DNA from: Blattabacterium sp. (Mastotermes darwiniensis) str. MADAR
GTDB lineage: Bacteria > Bacteroidota > Bacteroidia > Flavobacteriales > Blattabacteriaceae
Assembly (NCBI RefSeq): GCF_000233435.1
Contig: NC_016146.1
Location: 523,249 to 587,248 of the forward strand
DNA: 64,000 bases
Direction: 5' to 3'
This document shows, one piece after another, positions 45,916-54,584 of the stretch. How positions within the stretch are numbered: the first letter of the stretch is position 1; each line of letters starts with the position of its first letter. The position numbers and the translations under genes were made by a program. Under the pieces are notes generated by a model, which saw only the letters and a list, made by a program, of their open reading frames with translations, was not told the DNA's origin and did no database searches.

Positions 45916-47226
45916 TCAAGTTTCATTTTTAACTATTTTAGCCATTACTTCTGCTTCAACCACAATTTGATTATTTACATAGCCTTTTCCTCTCATATGA
46001 ACAATTCCTCTTTTTATAGGGTTTAACAATTTAACTTGAAAAACTAGTAAATCTCCAGGAACTACTTTATGTTTAAACTTTACTTTGTCTATTTTCAAAA
46101 AATATGGAGAATAAAATTCTGGATTTTTCACCTTATTTAATACTAGTACACCACCTACTTGTGCTATAGCTTCTATTTGTAGAACTCCAGGCATTATTGG
46201 TTCTTTAGGAAAATGTCCTATAAAAAAAGGTTCATTAATGGTAACATTTTTTACTCCTGTTATACAATTTTCTGTTAATTCTATAATTTTATCCACTAAA
46301 AGAAATGGAGGTTTATGAGGTAAAATTTTCATAATAGTTTGGATATCGAAAAGAGGTTTTTTTGTTAAATCAAACTCAGGAATATTTTTTTTTGTAAATC
46401 TTTGAATATTTTTTACCAATTTTTTCGAAAATTGTGTATTCATATGAGGATATGGTTTGTAAGCGATTATCTTCCCTTTCAATTTAACCCCTATCAAAGT
46501 TAAATACCCCATAAAATCTAAAAGATAATGTCTAGCCACTTCGTTGGAAGGAGAATGTCGTATAGACAATAAATTATCCAGTATTGATTTTTCTTTACGG
46601 TAAAAGAAATTATCATCGGAATATTTTTCTTCTTTTTCGTAAATCAAACAGAAATCTCTTGAATTTGCTATTCTTTGTTTAAATTGATCTAAATGTTTGA
46701 GTACAGCATTTTGTGTATTAATTAATTCTGAATCAAAATCCACCATGATTATTATTTCAAATTTTTTAGCAGGAATGGCTATAATTTCTCCTCCTGTTTT
46801 TGGATCTTCATAAGATATAATTTCTTTTATTGAATAATATTCTCTTCTTGCTTCTTGTTCTATAATTCCAGCTTTTTCAATAGCTTCTACAAAATATTTA
46901 GAAGATCCATCCATTATAGGAAATTCAATACTATCTAATTCTATAATGACGTTATCTAAATCCATTCCTGTCAAAGCAGCAAGTACATGTTCACTGGTAC
47001 GAATTTCAAAACCATTTTTTTCTAAAATAAGACCTTTTTCTGTTGTTTCATTCAATAAGGAAAGATGTGCTTTGATACAAGGATTTCCTCTTATATCCGT
47101 TCTAACCAAAATAAATCCTGTATGTTCTGGAGCTGGTTTAAAAGTAATAGTTACGTTCTTTTCGGTATACAAACCCACTCCTTTCAAAGAGATTTTTTTT
47201 CCAATAGTTTTTTGCTTATCAAACAT
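45916..47226 (-). CDS. LpxC-FabZ fusion: FabZ intact, LpxC domain catalytically degraded
   Basis: Bacteroidota-type fusion of UDP-3-O-acyl-GlcNAc deacetylase (LpxC) and 3-hydroxyacyl-ACP dehydratase (FabZ). 436 residues, about 25-30 shorter than typical. The FabZ half (about 295-436) keeps its catalytic pair: His338 in IGHFPKEPIMPG and Glu352 in GVLQIEAIAQ. In the LpxC half, TSEHVLAALTG (Glu79, His80) and RHYLLD (His233, Asp237) keep the zinc-site residues. However, positions matching E. coli Thr191, Lys239, Asp246 and His265 read Asp191, Tyr234, Tyr241 and Pro260 here. FabZ dehydration in fatty acid synthesis is probably the retained role, and deacetylase activity is doubtful. Confidence 0.9.
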   Translation of the reverse strand: MFDKQKTIGKKISLKGVGLYTEKNVTITFKPAPEHTGFILVRTDIRGNPCIKAHLSLLNETTEKGLILEKNGFEIRTSEHVLAALTGMDLDNVIIELDSIEFPIMDGSSKYFVEAIEKAGIIEQEARREYYSIKEIISYEDPKTGGEIIAIPAKKFEIIIMVDFDSELINTQNAVLKHLDQFKQRIANSRDFCLIYEKEEKYSDDNFFYRKEKSILDNLLSIRHSPSNEVARHYLLDFMGYLTLIGVKLKGKIIAYKPYPHMNTQFSKKLVKNIQRFTKKNIPEFDLTKKPLFDIQTIMKILPHKPPFLLVDKIIELTENCITGVKNVTINEPFFIGHFPKEPIMPGVLQIEAIAQVGGVLVLNKVKNPEFYSPYFLKIDKVKFKHKVVPGDLLVFQVKLLNPIKRGIVHMRGKGYVNNQIVVEAEVMAKIVKNET

Positions 47227-47354
47227 AAATTAAAAAAAAATTGATATATTTTTCATTCCTTTTATTCGATTTATAATTATTCTCAAAAATTTTATAATTA
47301 ATATAGTAAAAAGCTTTATGTTGTAATTTAAAATAGAAAAAGGAATAATTGATC

Positions 47355-47729
47355 ATGAGTCTTTGGAAGCGTTTTACTTTTTTCTTAACAGGTTTTATTA
47401 TTGGGCTTATGATTCTGTACTATTCCTCCATTTTTTCCCATGAAAAGATATTGAATAATATAAAAAAAAAAAAAATAATATTTAATAAAGAAAACATACA
47501 AAAATGTAAAAAAAAATCCATATTTAGGAATCCTATTTTTATAAAATCAAAACTTTTAAAAGAAGGAAAAATTATTCTAATAAAAAAAATATTGAAGGAC
47601 AAACCTTTTCCTATAATTTATCATATAGAAATTCGAGAGAAAAATAAGAAAAAAATATTTATAATAGAGGAAAAATTAAAAATAATTCTTATAAAAAAAT
47701 TCTATGAAAAGAACTTATCAACCTTCTAA
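47355..47729 (+). CDS. Small membrane-anchored protein, DUF4258-like
   Basis: About 124 residues. [20 protein letters not shown] followed by LYYSS gives one N-terminal membrane anchor, then a lysine/isoleucine-rich soluble part. [20 protein letters not shown] and [19 protein letters not shown] resemble the DUF4258 layout seen in Flavobacteriia; this is a weak assignment. The ATG at 47355 is preferred over a TTG at 47349. It contains a 14-A run (47462-47475) that is prone to slippage. Its end overlaps the rpmH start by 26 bases in another frame. Confidence 0.6.
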   Translation: MSLWKRFTFFLTGFIIGLMILYYSSIFSHEKILNNIKKKKIIFNKENIQKCKKKSIFRNPIFIKSKLLKEGKIILIKKILKDKPFPIIYHIEIREKNKKKIFIIEEKLKIILIKKFYEKNLSTF

Positions 47730-47853
47730 TAGAAAAAAAGTCAACGTTCATGGTTTCATGAAACGTATGAATACAAAAAACGGACGAAAAATTATATCCA
47801 GAAGAAGAAAAAAAGGAAGAATAAAATTAACAGTTTCTAACTTTAAAAAGTGA
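47704..47853 (+). CDS. rpmH: Ribosomal protein L34
   Basis: A 49-residue, very basic protein of the large ribosomal subunit. It starts [20 protein letters not shown] and continues [19 protein letters not shown], then [10 protein letters not shown]. This matches the L34 pattern MKRT(F/Y)QPS...HGF..RM....GR..L..RR.KGR..L. The first 26 bases lie within the end of the preceding DUF4258-like gene, and the last 11 overlap the 3' end of the M14 peptidase gene on the other strand. Confidence 0.95.
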   Translation: MKRTYQPSNRKKVNVHGFMKRMNTKNGRKIISRRRKKGRIKLTVSNFKK

Positions 47854-48994
47854 AATCATCCAAATCTCCAATTTCTGGAAATCTTTTAGTAGTAAATATT
47901 TTCCCATGTGTCTCTTCGTATGCAAAAAAATTAGATAAATCTCCTATATCAACAATTTTTGAAATCAAATCAACATTTCTTTTTATAGGATCAAATCTTT
48001 CGATATTTCTTATTCCTATATCCACTAAAAATTTGTATTTTCCTTTTTTTATTTGAACTTTTCTATAAATTTTGTCTAATAGATTTTTTTTATTTTCAGG
48101 AATAGAAAAATAAGAATTATATTCTTTTTCAAGGCTTTTTTCTATAGTAGAAAGGAAATACAATCCTAGAAGAATAGAAAAGACATTATATTTTCTAATC
48201 ATTTCTTTTTTAGGATCTTTAGGATAGTTTCCCGCTTCAAAAAGAATACAAGGATAACCTTTTTTTTGTAAATTATCTCCAGTAGCCATAGGATACAATT
48301 TATCAGAATACCTTCCTATTGAACCTATATTCGGAAGAATGTTTTTCATTTTTTTTTCAATAAAAGATATCAATCCCATGGATTTTTTTCTTTCTTTGGT
48401 AATTTTTTTATCTTCTTCTGTTGAAGGAGATAAAAACGATAAAATAGCTGGATTGAAAAATTTATCTCCAATATTATAAACACTACTTTGATCATGTAAA
48501 TTAAATAGAACATGAGGGTTACTGTATTGTATCTCATGATACAATATTTTAATTTCTGGAGATTGCAAACGAATAGAATCTCTATTCAGATCTATATTGA
48601 CAGCATTTCTTCTTTTAAATTTCTCAGATCCATCAGGATTTAACATAGGAATAAATAAAATAGTTAAATTATCTTTTAAAAGTTTAACTAAATTATGGTT
48701 TTCTTCTTTTGAAAAAAAATGAAGAATATCAAACATAGCTTTTGTTCCTGTAGTTTCATTTCCGTGCATTTGAGACCATATAAAAACTTTAAAATCTCCT
48801 GTTCCCCATTGAATTTTAAAAATTTTTCTTTCTTCTATAGACAATCCTACAGGTATAATAGAGCATATATTTTCATATTTTTTTATCATTTTTAATAGTT
48901 TCGAATATCTAAAAATTTTAGAAGATGTAATGCTATTATCCTTAATCAGAAAATTATAAGATTTAAACAAAGAATCTATATCGAAATACAACAT
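47843..48994 (-). CDS. M14 family zinc carboxypeptidase
   Basis: Metallocarboxypeptidase-fold protein, 383 residues. The zinc ligands are in [11 protein letters not shown] (HxxE) near 93-103 and [14 protein letters not shown] (His). The general-base Glu is likely in [10 protein letters not shown]. The Arg-rich substrate site includes NVDLNRDS-type residues ([13 protein letters not shown]). No clear signal peptide, so it probably acts in the cytoplasm. Peptide substrate unknown. Its 3' end overlaps rpmH. Confidence 0.85.
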   Translation of the reverse strand: MLYFDIDSLFKSYNFLIKDNSITSSKIFRYSKLLKMIKKYENICSIIPVGLSIEERKIFKIQWGTGDFKVFIWSQMHGNETTGTKAMFDILHFFSKEENHNLVKLLKDNLTILFIPMLNPDGSEKFKRRNAVNIDLNRDSIRLQSPEIKILYHEIQYSNPHVLFNLHDQSSVYNIGDKFFNPAILSFLSPSTEEDKKITKERKKSMGLISFIEKKMKNILPNIGSIGRYSDKLYPMATGDNLQKKGYPCILFEAGNYPKDPKKEMIRKYNVFSILLGLYFLSTIEKSLEKEYNSYFSIPENKKNLLDKIYRKVQIKKGKYKFLVDIGIRNIERFDPIKRNVDLISKIVDIGDLSNFFAYEETHGKIFTTKRFPEIGDLDDFTF

Positions 48995-49159
48995 AATTAA
49001 TGATTTTCTTATTGTTTCATTCCTTCAGAATAAAACAATATTTTTAATAAAATTGTTTTATCTTTCATTTTTTTTATCACAAAAATACAAGTAAAAAAAA
49101 GATGACTAAAAACATTAACCTAAAAAATAATTTTTTGTCTGAACGAATTTTTATTTCCT

Positions 49160-49954
49160 ATGAAAAATTATTTTAAAATAAATTATATAGAAGCGTTTCT
49201 ATTAATTTTTGCATTTACTTTTTTAAACTTTTTTAATCTACTTTTTAGAAAGTTATTGATTTACATTAAATTACCAGAAAGTATGATATTCTCTATATCA
49301 TATACAATTCCATTTATTTTTTTATTTGTATTCATTTCTCATCAAGCGCAAAGAAAAAATCTTGTCATAGACTTGTCATTTAAAGTTTCTTCATGGTATA
49401 TTTATATTGTCCATTTTTGGATGATGTTATGCATGATTATGTTGAATGACTACATATCTTCGTTTATTCCAAAAGAAGGCCCATTATTAGGAAATATGTA
49501 TAAGGAAATTGAGGCTTTTTTAAAAGAAGAAGCAAAAAATCCAATTCCATTTTTTTCTACAACTATATTATTGGCTCCTATATGTGAGGAAGTTCTTTTT
49601 AGAGGCATTATTTTAAATGGAATGCTGAGAAATAAAATACATCCAATTAAAGCAATTTTATTTTCTTCTTTTTTATTTGGATTAACTCATATGAATCCTT
49701 GGCAATTTGTGGGAGGTTTTTTTATTGGAAGTTTCATAGGTTTTATTTACTTTACTACAAATTCCATAATGGACTGCATTTTATTGCATATATTTAATAA
49801 TTCTTTTGCTCTACTTACTATGTTTCTATTCATGAAAAATGAAGACTTTTTTTCGACCCAAAAAAATTTTAATTTTTTGTTAATTTTGATGATTGGTTTA
49901 ACCCTAGTGATTGGTTGTATTTTTCTTTTTAAAAAAAGAAAAGTATTAGATTAA
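49160..49954 (+). CDS. CPBP family intramembrane glutamic endopeptidase
   Basis: Polytopic membrane protein of 264 residues with about seven or eight hydrophobic segments. The CPBP (Abi/Rce1-like) motifs are all present: ICEEVLFRGIIL (EExxxR) near 144-155, FGLTHMNPWQF (FxxxH) near 178-188 and HIFNNSFALL near 213-222. The family cleaves membrane-embedded or prenylated peptides in eukaryotes; bacterial roles are mostly unknown. It sits 20 bases upstream of rnz. Confidence 0.85.
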   Translation: MKNYFKINYIEAFLLIFAFTFLNFFNLLFRKLLIYIKLPESMIFSISYTIPFIFLFVFISHQAQRKNLVIDLSFKVSSWYIYIVHFWMMLCMIMLNDYISSFIPKEGPLLGNMYKEIEAFLKEEAKNPIPFFSTTILLAPICEEVLFRGIILNGMLRNKIHPIKAILFSSFLFGLTHMNPWQFVGGFFIGSFIGFIYFTTNSIMDCILLHIFNNSFALLTMFLFMKNEDFFSTQKNFNFLLILMIGLTLVIGCIFLFKKRKVLD

Positions 49955-49973
49955 ATCATTAATATTATTAATA

Positions 49974-50900
49974 ATGGAAAAATCTTCATTAACCATTTTG
50001 GGTTGTCATTCTTCAATTCCAACGAAAAAGTTTTATCCAACCGCTCAAATATTAGAAATGAAAGGAAATTTTTTTCTGATTGATTGTGGCGAAGGGACAC
50101 AAGTTCAATTAAGAAAAGCAAAAATAAAATTTAATAAAATAGTACATATATTCATATCTCATTTACATGGAGATCATTTTTTCGGATTAATTGGATTATT
50201 ATCTACTTTTCATCTATTAGGAAGAGAACAATCAGTAAGTATTTATGCTCCAAAAGGATTAAAAGAAATTATTGAAGTTCATTTTAAATGGTCCTACACA
50301 AGACTAAAATACTGTATCGATCATATAGAATTATCGTCTAAAAAATTGGAAAAAATAATGGAAAATGAAACAATAGAAGTTTACACAATTCCATTAAAAC
50401 ATAGAATTTACGCTAATGGATTTCTTTTTAAGGAAAAACCAGGTGATAGAAAATTAAATATGGAAGAAATTAAAAAAATTCCTGATATCAAAATCGTAGA
50501 TTATAAGAATTTAAAAATTGGAAAAGATTTCAGAACTAACGAAGGAAGAATCATTCCAAATCATCGACTAACATTTGATCCTCCTAAAATATTATCTTAT
50601 GCTTTTTGTTCAGATACCTCTTATTATTTTCCTATTATTGAACATATAAAATATGCAGATTTATTGTATCATGAATCTACATTCCTAAAAACAGAAGAAA
50701 GAAGAGCTATTCATACAGGACATTCCACAGCAAATCAGGCTGCTTGTATAGCAAAAATGGCTAAGGTAAAAAAACTCCTATTAGGACACTATTCCAATAG
50801 ATTTCCAAATATTAAAGACTTTGAAAAAGAAGCAAAAGAAATTTTTTACAATGTAGAAGCATCGGAACCTTTAAAAAAATACTATTTAGATAAAGGATAA
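49974..50900 (+). CDS. rnz: Ribonuclease Z
   Basis: Endonuclease that removes tRNA 3' trailers, using a metallo-beta-lactamase fold. 308 residues. SHLHGDHFFGLIGLL near 61-75 is the HxHxDH zinc motif. FCSDTSYY and HTGHSTANQAACIAKMA complete the metal site. Its presence fits the four tRNA genes here, none of which encodes CCA. A terminator-like hairpin overlaps its stop. Confidence 0.96.
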   Translation: MEKSSLTILGCHSSIPTKKFYPTAQILEMKGNFFLIDCGEGTQVQLRKAKIKFNKIVHIFISHLHGDHFFGLIGLLSTFHLLGREQSVSIYAPKGLKEIIEVHFKWSYTRLKYCIDHIELSSKKLEKIMENETIEVYTIPLKHRIYANGFLFKEKPGDRKLNMEEIKKIPDIKIVDYKNLKIGKDFRTNEGRIIPNHRLTFDPPKILSYAFCSDTSYYFPIIEHIKYADLLYHESTFLKTEERRAIHTGHSTANQAACIAKMAKVKKLLLGHYSNRFPNIKDFEKEAKEIFYNVEASEPLKKYYLDKG

Positions 50901-50918
50901 GTTATCCTATTTTTTTTT
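50895..50918 (+). terminator. Terminator-like hairpin after rnz
   Basis: GGATAA, G, TTATCC, followed by TATTTTTTTTT. The stem is usable as GGAT with a loop of five and ATCC, followed by a U tract. It overlaps the rnz stop and lies against the 3' end of rbfA on the other strand. Confidence 0.45.
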
Positions 50919-51213
50919 AATTATCTACATGAAAATATAACTTCGGAATTTTTTTTACACGATATCTAAGTTTTTTAGAAAGATACTTTCTGTATAATCT
51001 AGATTTAGAACGAATTTTTTTTAAAATACTTTTATCTAAAAAAGGATAAATGGCTATATAACTTTTGATTAAACTCCTATCAGGAGTCATAGAAACTTTA
51101 ATTAAAGTAATTAAAAATTTTCCATGATCATTATTAAATTCTTCTTTATGAAGAAGATATGCTATTTCCATGTAAAATATATTCGATATTTTTTTATTTT
51201 TAATATGATCCAT
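50917..51213 (-). CDS. rbfA: Ribosome-binding factor A
   Basis: Small-subunit maturation factor that binds 16S rRNA. 98 residues, a single KH-like domain. LITLIKVSMTPDRSLIKSYI matches the TVTEVRVSPDL...Y pattern, and KKLRYRVKKIPKLYFHVD matches the LR..V..R.iPeL.F..D C-terminus. Divergent across 61 bases from tRNA-Ile and convergent with rnz. Confidence 0.85.
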   Translation of the reverse strand: MDHIKNKKISNIFYMEIAYLLHKEEFNNDHGKFLITLIKVSMTPDRSLIKSYIAIYPFLDKSILKKIRSKSRLYRKYLSKKLRYRVKKIPKLYFHVDN

Positions 51214-51225
51214 TACAAAGTTTTT

Positions 51226-51256
51226 TTTGAATCAAAAAAATATTGTTGTAAAATTG
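51226..51256 (+). promoter_or_regulatory. Putative promoter for tRNA-Ile
   Basis: TTTG (51226-51229), a 19-base spacer, then TAAAATTG (51249-51256). This is close to the Bacteroidota consensus TTTG-N19-21-TAnnTTTG with one mismatch in the -7 element. It ends 18 bases before the tRNA. Confidence 0.42.
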
Positions 51257-51274
51257 CATTTATCTTGTTCGATA

Positions 51275-51348
51275 GGTCCCATAGCTCAGTTGGTTAGAGC
51301 ATCTGACTCATAATCAGGGGGTCGCTGGTTCAAGTCCAGCTGGGACCA
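51275..51348 (+). tRNA. tRNA-Ile2 (CAT, lysidine type)
   Basis: A 74-base cloverleaf. Acceptor GGTCCCA pairs with TGGGACC. The anticodon stem-loop TCTGA-CTCATAA-TCAGG has a CAT anticodon. The stretch GACTCATAATC and the T arm GCTGGTTCAAGTCCAGC match tRNA-Ile2 rather than elongator Met, so the C34 is probably modified by TilS to read AUA, a very common codon here. Discriminator A, no encoded CCA. Confidence 0.82.
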
Positions 51349-51353
51349 TATTA

Positions 51354-51427
51354 TGACCGGGGAGGGATTCGAACCCACAACTTACAGTTTAGGAAACTGT
51401 TGCTCTATCCTATTGAACTACCCAGTC
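51354..51427 (-). tRNA. tRNA-Arg (CCT)
   Basis: A 74-base cloverleaf on the minus strand. Acceptor GACTGGG pairs with CCCGGTC (one G-T pair). Anticodon stem-loop ACAGT-TTCCTAA-ACTGT gives CCT for AGG. The T loop contains GGTTCGAATCC. Discriminator A, no encoded CCA. Its first base directly follows the rpmA stop codon, so it is likely cotranscribed with rplU-rpmA and released by processing. Confidence 0.93.
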
Positions 51428-51691
51428 TTAATTGAATTTATTTGAGATAACAAAAACAATTGACTTATTTCTTCTTCCCTTTTTGAAAAGAACCAAACCA
51501 TTCTTTACAGCATATAAAGTATGATCTTTTCCTATTCCCACATTTCTTCCAGGATAATATTTTGTCCCACGTTGACGAACAATGATATTTCCAGATTTCA
51601 CAAATTGATTGCCATATATTTTTATTCCTAATCTTCTCCCCACTGAATCCCGTCCATTTCTAGAACTTCCTGAACCTTTCTTATGAGCCAT
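51428..51691 (-). CDS. rpmA: Ribosomal protein L27
   Basis: Large-subunit protein near the peptidyl transferase centre. 87 residues, beginning [20 protein letters not shown], the canonical L27 start; [20 protein letters not shown] and [14 protein letters not shown] follow. No N-terminal cleavable extension. Eight bases downstream of rplU, in the usual order, and directly before tRNA-Arg(CCT). Confidence 0.98.
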   Translation of the reverse strand: MAHKKGSGSSRNGRDSVGRRLGIKIYGNQFVKSGNIIVRQRGTKYYPGRNVGIGKDHTLYAVKNGLVLFKKGRRNKSIVFVISNKFN

Positions 51692-51698
51692 AGTTTAC

Positions 51699-52028
51699 TT
51701 ATTTTTTTTTATTTTCCAAAAACGCAATTATTTTTATTTTCGTTAATAGAGGTCTAAATCCATTTTTAACTTTATATCCTTTTCTTCTTTTTTTTTTGAA
51801 AATAATTATCTTATCTCCTTTTAAATGATGTATAATTTCTGCTTTTACATTTATATCTTCTAAAAAAGGAGTTCCTATCTTTGTCAATCCATTTTTATAA
51901 AAGAAAAAAACTTGATTGAACCATATATTTTCTCCTTTATCCATAGAATAAATATGAGGAACATAAATGTATTTATTTTCAATAAGTTTAAATTGATGCC
52001 CAAGAATATTGACAATAGCGTATGTCAT
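51699..52028 (-). CDS. rplU: Ribosomal protein L21
   Basis: Large-subunit protein. 109 residues. MTYAIVNILGHQFKLIENKY at the start, GTPFLEDINVKAEIIHHLKG and IIFKKKRRKGYKVKNGFRP (the L21 signature near the end) are clear. Cotranscribed with rpmA; sufS ends six bases upstream. Confidence 0.96.
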   Translation of the reverse strand: MTYAIVNILGHQFKLIENKYIYVPHIYSMDKGENIWFNQVFFFYKNGLTKIGTPFLEDINVKAEIIHHLKGDKIIIFKKKRRKGYKVKNGFRPLLTKIKIIAFLENKKK

Positions 52029-52034
52029 AAAATT

Positions 52035-53276
52035 TTAATTCTTTGATAATAATCTTCTTGCTTTTAAAAGACCATCAAACAAATAATCTATTTCTTTAAC
52101 AGTATTGTATATAGAAAAACTAGCCCTAATCATTCCTGTAACATTAAAAAAATCCATCAAAGGCTGAGCGCAAAGATGACCAGTACGAACAGCTATTCCC
52201 AAACGATCCAAAATATTTCCAACATCAAAACAATGCAATTTACTTAAATTAAAGGATATAATACTAGATCTTTTTTTAGTATCCATTCCTATTCCTCCAT
52301 ACAATTGGATCCCATCTATAGTTCTCAAACGTTGAATAGCATAATTTAAAAGTTTTTCTTTATACAATTGTATATTTTCTACTCCTATTTTTTCTACAAA
52401 ATCTATAGCAGCACCCCATACAATAATTCCTTCTATATTTGGAGTTCCGGCTTCAAACTTGAATGGCAACTCTGAATAAGTTGTTTTTTTAAAACTTACT
52501 TTATTGATCATTTCTCCACCAGTTTGATAAGGAGAAAGACTATCTAATAGTTCTTTCTTTCCATACAATACTCCAATTCCAGTAGGTCCATACATTTTAT
52601 GTGCTGAAAAAACATAAAAATCTGCGTTTAAATCTTGCACATCTAAATTTAAATTAGATGGAACTTGAGCTCCATCAATTAAAACTAAAGCCCCATAATT
52701 ATGAGATTTATCCACAATATTTTTTACAGGATTCACTATTCCTAAGACATTGGATAAATGACTAATGGCTACAATTTTTGTCCTTTCTGAAATTAAAGAA
52801 TCAAAATGTTCCAATTGTAAAAAACCATCCTTATTAATGGGAATTATTTTTAATAAAGCTTCTTTTTTTGCACAAAGTATTTGCCATGGAACAATATTGG
52901 AATGATGTTCAAGATAAGAAATAATTATCTCATCTCCTTTTTTTATCAAAAAATTAATACTAGATGCCACTAAATTAATAGATTCTGTAGTTCCTTTCGT
53001 AAAAATGATTTCTGAAGAATGTTTCGCATGAATAAATTTCTGAATTTTATTTCTGACATTTTCTACATAAGAGGTGCATTCTTGACTAAGAAAATGCATC
53101 CCTCTATGAACATTAGAATTCATTGTAGAATAATAATTCTCAGAAGCTTTAATGACTTGTAATGGCTTTTGAGTAGTAGCAGCATTATCTATATAAACTA
53201 AGGGATTGGAATAAATTTTTTTTTTTAAAATTGGAAATTGATTTCTAATTTTTTTAATTTCTTCTTTTGAAAACAT
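52035..53276 (-). CDS. sufS: Cysteine desulfurase SufS
   Basis: PLP enzyme that takes sulfur from cysteine for Fe-S clusters. 413 residues, group II (SufS/CsdA). YLEHHSNIVPWQ binds PLP. The PLP lysine is in FSAHKMYGPTGIGVLYG. The catalytic Cys is in RTGHLCAQPLMDFF. Last gene of sufABCDS, three bases after sufD. No sufE or sufU follows; rplU comes next, so the sulfur-relay partner must be elsewhere or absent. Confidence 0.96.
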   Translation of the reverse strand: MFSKEEIKKIRNQFPILKKKIYSNPLVYIDNAATTQKPLQVIKASENYYSTMNSNVHRGMHFLSQECTSYVENVRNKIQKFIHAKHSSEIIFTKGTTESINLVASSINFLIKKGDEIIISYLEHHSNIVPWQILCAKKEALLKIIPINKDGFLQLEHFDSLISERTKIVAISHLSNVLGIVNPVKNIVDKSHNYGALVLIDGAQVPSNLNLDVQDLNADFYVFSAHKMYGPTGIGVLYGKKELLDSLSPYQTGGEMINKVSFKKTTYSELPFKFEAGTPNIEGIIVWGAAIDFVEKIGVENIQLYKEKLLNYAIQRLRTIDGIQLYGGIGMDTKKRSSIISFNLSKLHCFDVGNILDRLGIAVRTGHLCAQPLMDFFNVTGMIRASFSIYNTVKEIDYLFDGLLKARRLLSKN

Positions 53277-53279
53277 ACA

Positions 53280-54572
53280 CTATAAATATAATCCTAATTT
53301 TTTTTTTATTTGATTATGAACCAAATTTTTCAACTTAAAAATATTAATAGGTTTTAATACTTCCTCTAAAAAAGAAAGCAATAATAAAACTCTACTTTCT
53401 TTTTCAGATATTCCTCTTGATTGAAGATAAAATAAATCAGATTCATGAAAACTTCCAATAGTACAACCATGTGAACATTTTACCTCATCAGAAAAAATTT
53501 CTAATTGAGGTTTTGCATAAATGCAAGATTTGTCAGAAAGAAGAATATTATTATTTTTCTGAAAGGCATTAATTCCTTTTGTCCCCTTTTTTACAAGTAC
53601 TTTTCCATTAAAAATACTTTTAGAACTACCCCATAAAATATTTTTATATAACTGAAAACTATGAGAATTTGAATATAAATGATCTATTAATGTATGATTA
53701 TCTACCAATTGTTTTCCTGATAAAAGAGAAATTCCGTATAAAGAAGAAGAAGTTTTTTCTCCACGAGAATAAAAATTCAAGTTATTCCTAATAAATTTTC
53801 CTTTAAAAGAAAAAGTATAAACGGAACATTTACTATGTAAATCTTGTTTTAAAAAAGTATTATCTATCATAGATAATTCTTGATCTTGAATTTTATAATA
53901 TTCTATTTTACTATTGGACAAAGCATAGATTTCGCTAACAACATTGTTCAATAATAATTGTTCTTCTAATAAAGATTTATGATGTTCAATAATTTTAACC
54001 CTGGAAGATTCGCCTACTATAATTAAATTTCTTGTATTTAACATTATTTTTGGTTCTATTCCTGTATAAATGTGCAATATTTCTATAGGTTTTTTTAAAA
54101 ACACATTATTAGGTATATAAATATAGACTCCATCATTAGAAAAAACAGTATTTAAAGTATTAAAGGGCTCATATCGATATGATAGTTTTCCATAAAAATT
54201 TTTAATTTTTTCTTCTTTTTGTGAAGCAATATTGGATAATACAATATTATTAGATGTATGAGAAAGGAAAGCATTATACTTTCCATCAACAAAAATAATA
54301 AGAAAAGAATCCTCTTTCTTTAAATAAACTAATTCTTGTATTTTTTTTATATTCTTATATTCTAAATCATTTTTTTTTTGTAAATAAATATTATAATCTT
54401 GATTAATAATTGATTGAATATCAGTATTTTTCCATTCTTCATCCTTTATGGATGGAAAGCCATTTCTTTTAAAAATATCAATAGATTTATTTCGTAACTC
54501 AGATATATAGGAATATTTTTCATTATAATTTATTTTTGAAAAGCAATAAATGACTCTATCTTTTAACAACAT
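53280..54572 (-). CDS. sufD: Fe-S cluster assembly protein SufD
   Basis: Scaffold partner of SufB in the SufBCD complex. 430 residues. NGFPSIKDEEWKNTDI near the N-terminus, the beta-helix core (KGTKGINAFQKNNNILLS), and HGCTIGSFHESDLFYLQSRG near the C-terminus with the conserved His are typical. Twelve bases after sufC. N-terminal half is divergent and lysine-rich. Confidence 0.93.
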   Translation of the reverse strand: MLLKDRVIYCFSKINYNEKYSYISELRNKSIDIFKRNGFPSIKDEEWKNTDIQSIINQDYNIYLQKKNDLEYKNIKKIQELVYLKKEDSFLIIFVDGKYNAFLSHTSNNIVLSNIASQKEEKIKNFYGKLSYRYEPFNTLNTVFSNDGVYIYIPNNVFLKKPIEILHIYTGIEPKIMLNTRNLIIVGESSRVKIIEHHKSLLEEQLLLNNVVSEIYALSNSKIEYYKIQDQELSMIDNTFLKQDLHSKCSVYTFSFKGKFIRNNLNFYSRGEKTSSSLYGISLLSGKQLVDNHTLIDHLYSNSHSFQLYKNILWGSSKSIFNGKVLVKKGTKGINAFQKNNNILLSDKSCIYAKPQLEIFSDEVKCSHGCTIGSFHESDLFYLQSRGISEKESRVLLLLSFLEEVLKPINIFKLKNLVHNQIKKKLGLYL

Positions 54573-54584
54573 AGAATATAATAA

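Noticed and set aside
46946..47233. 95-codon frame on the plus strand
   Set aside because: Antisense to the LpxC domain; no protein-like features.
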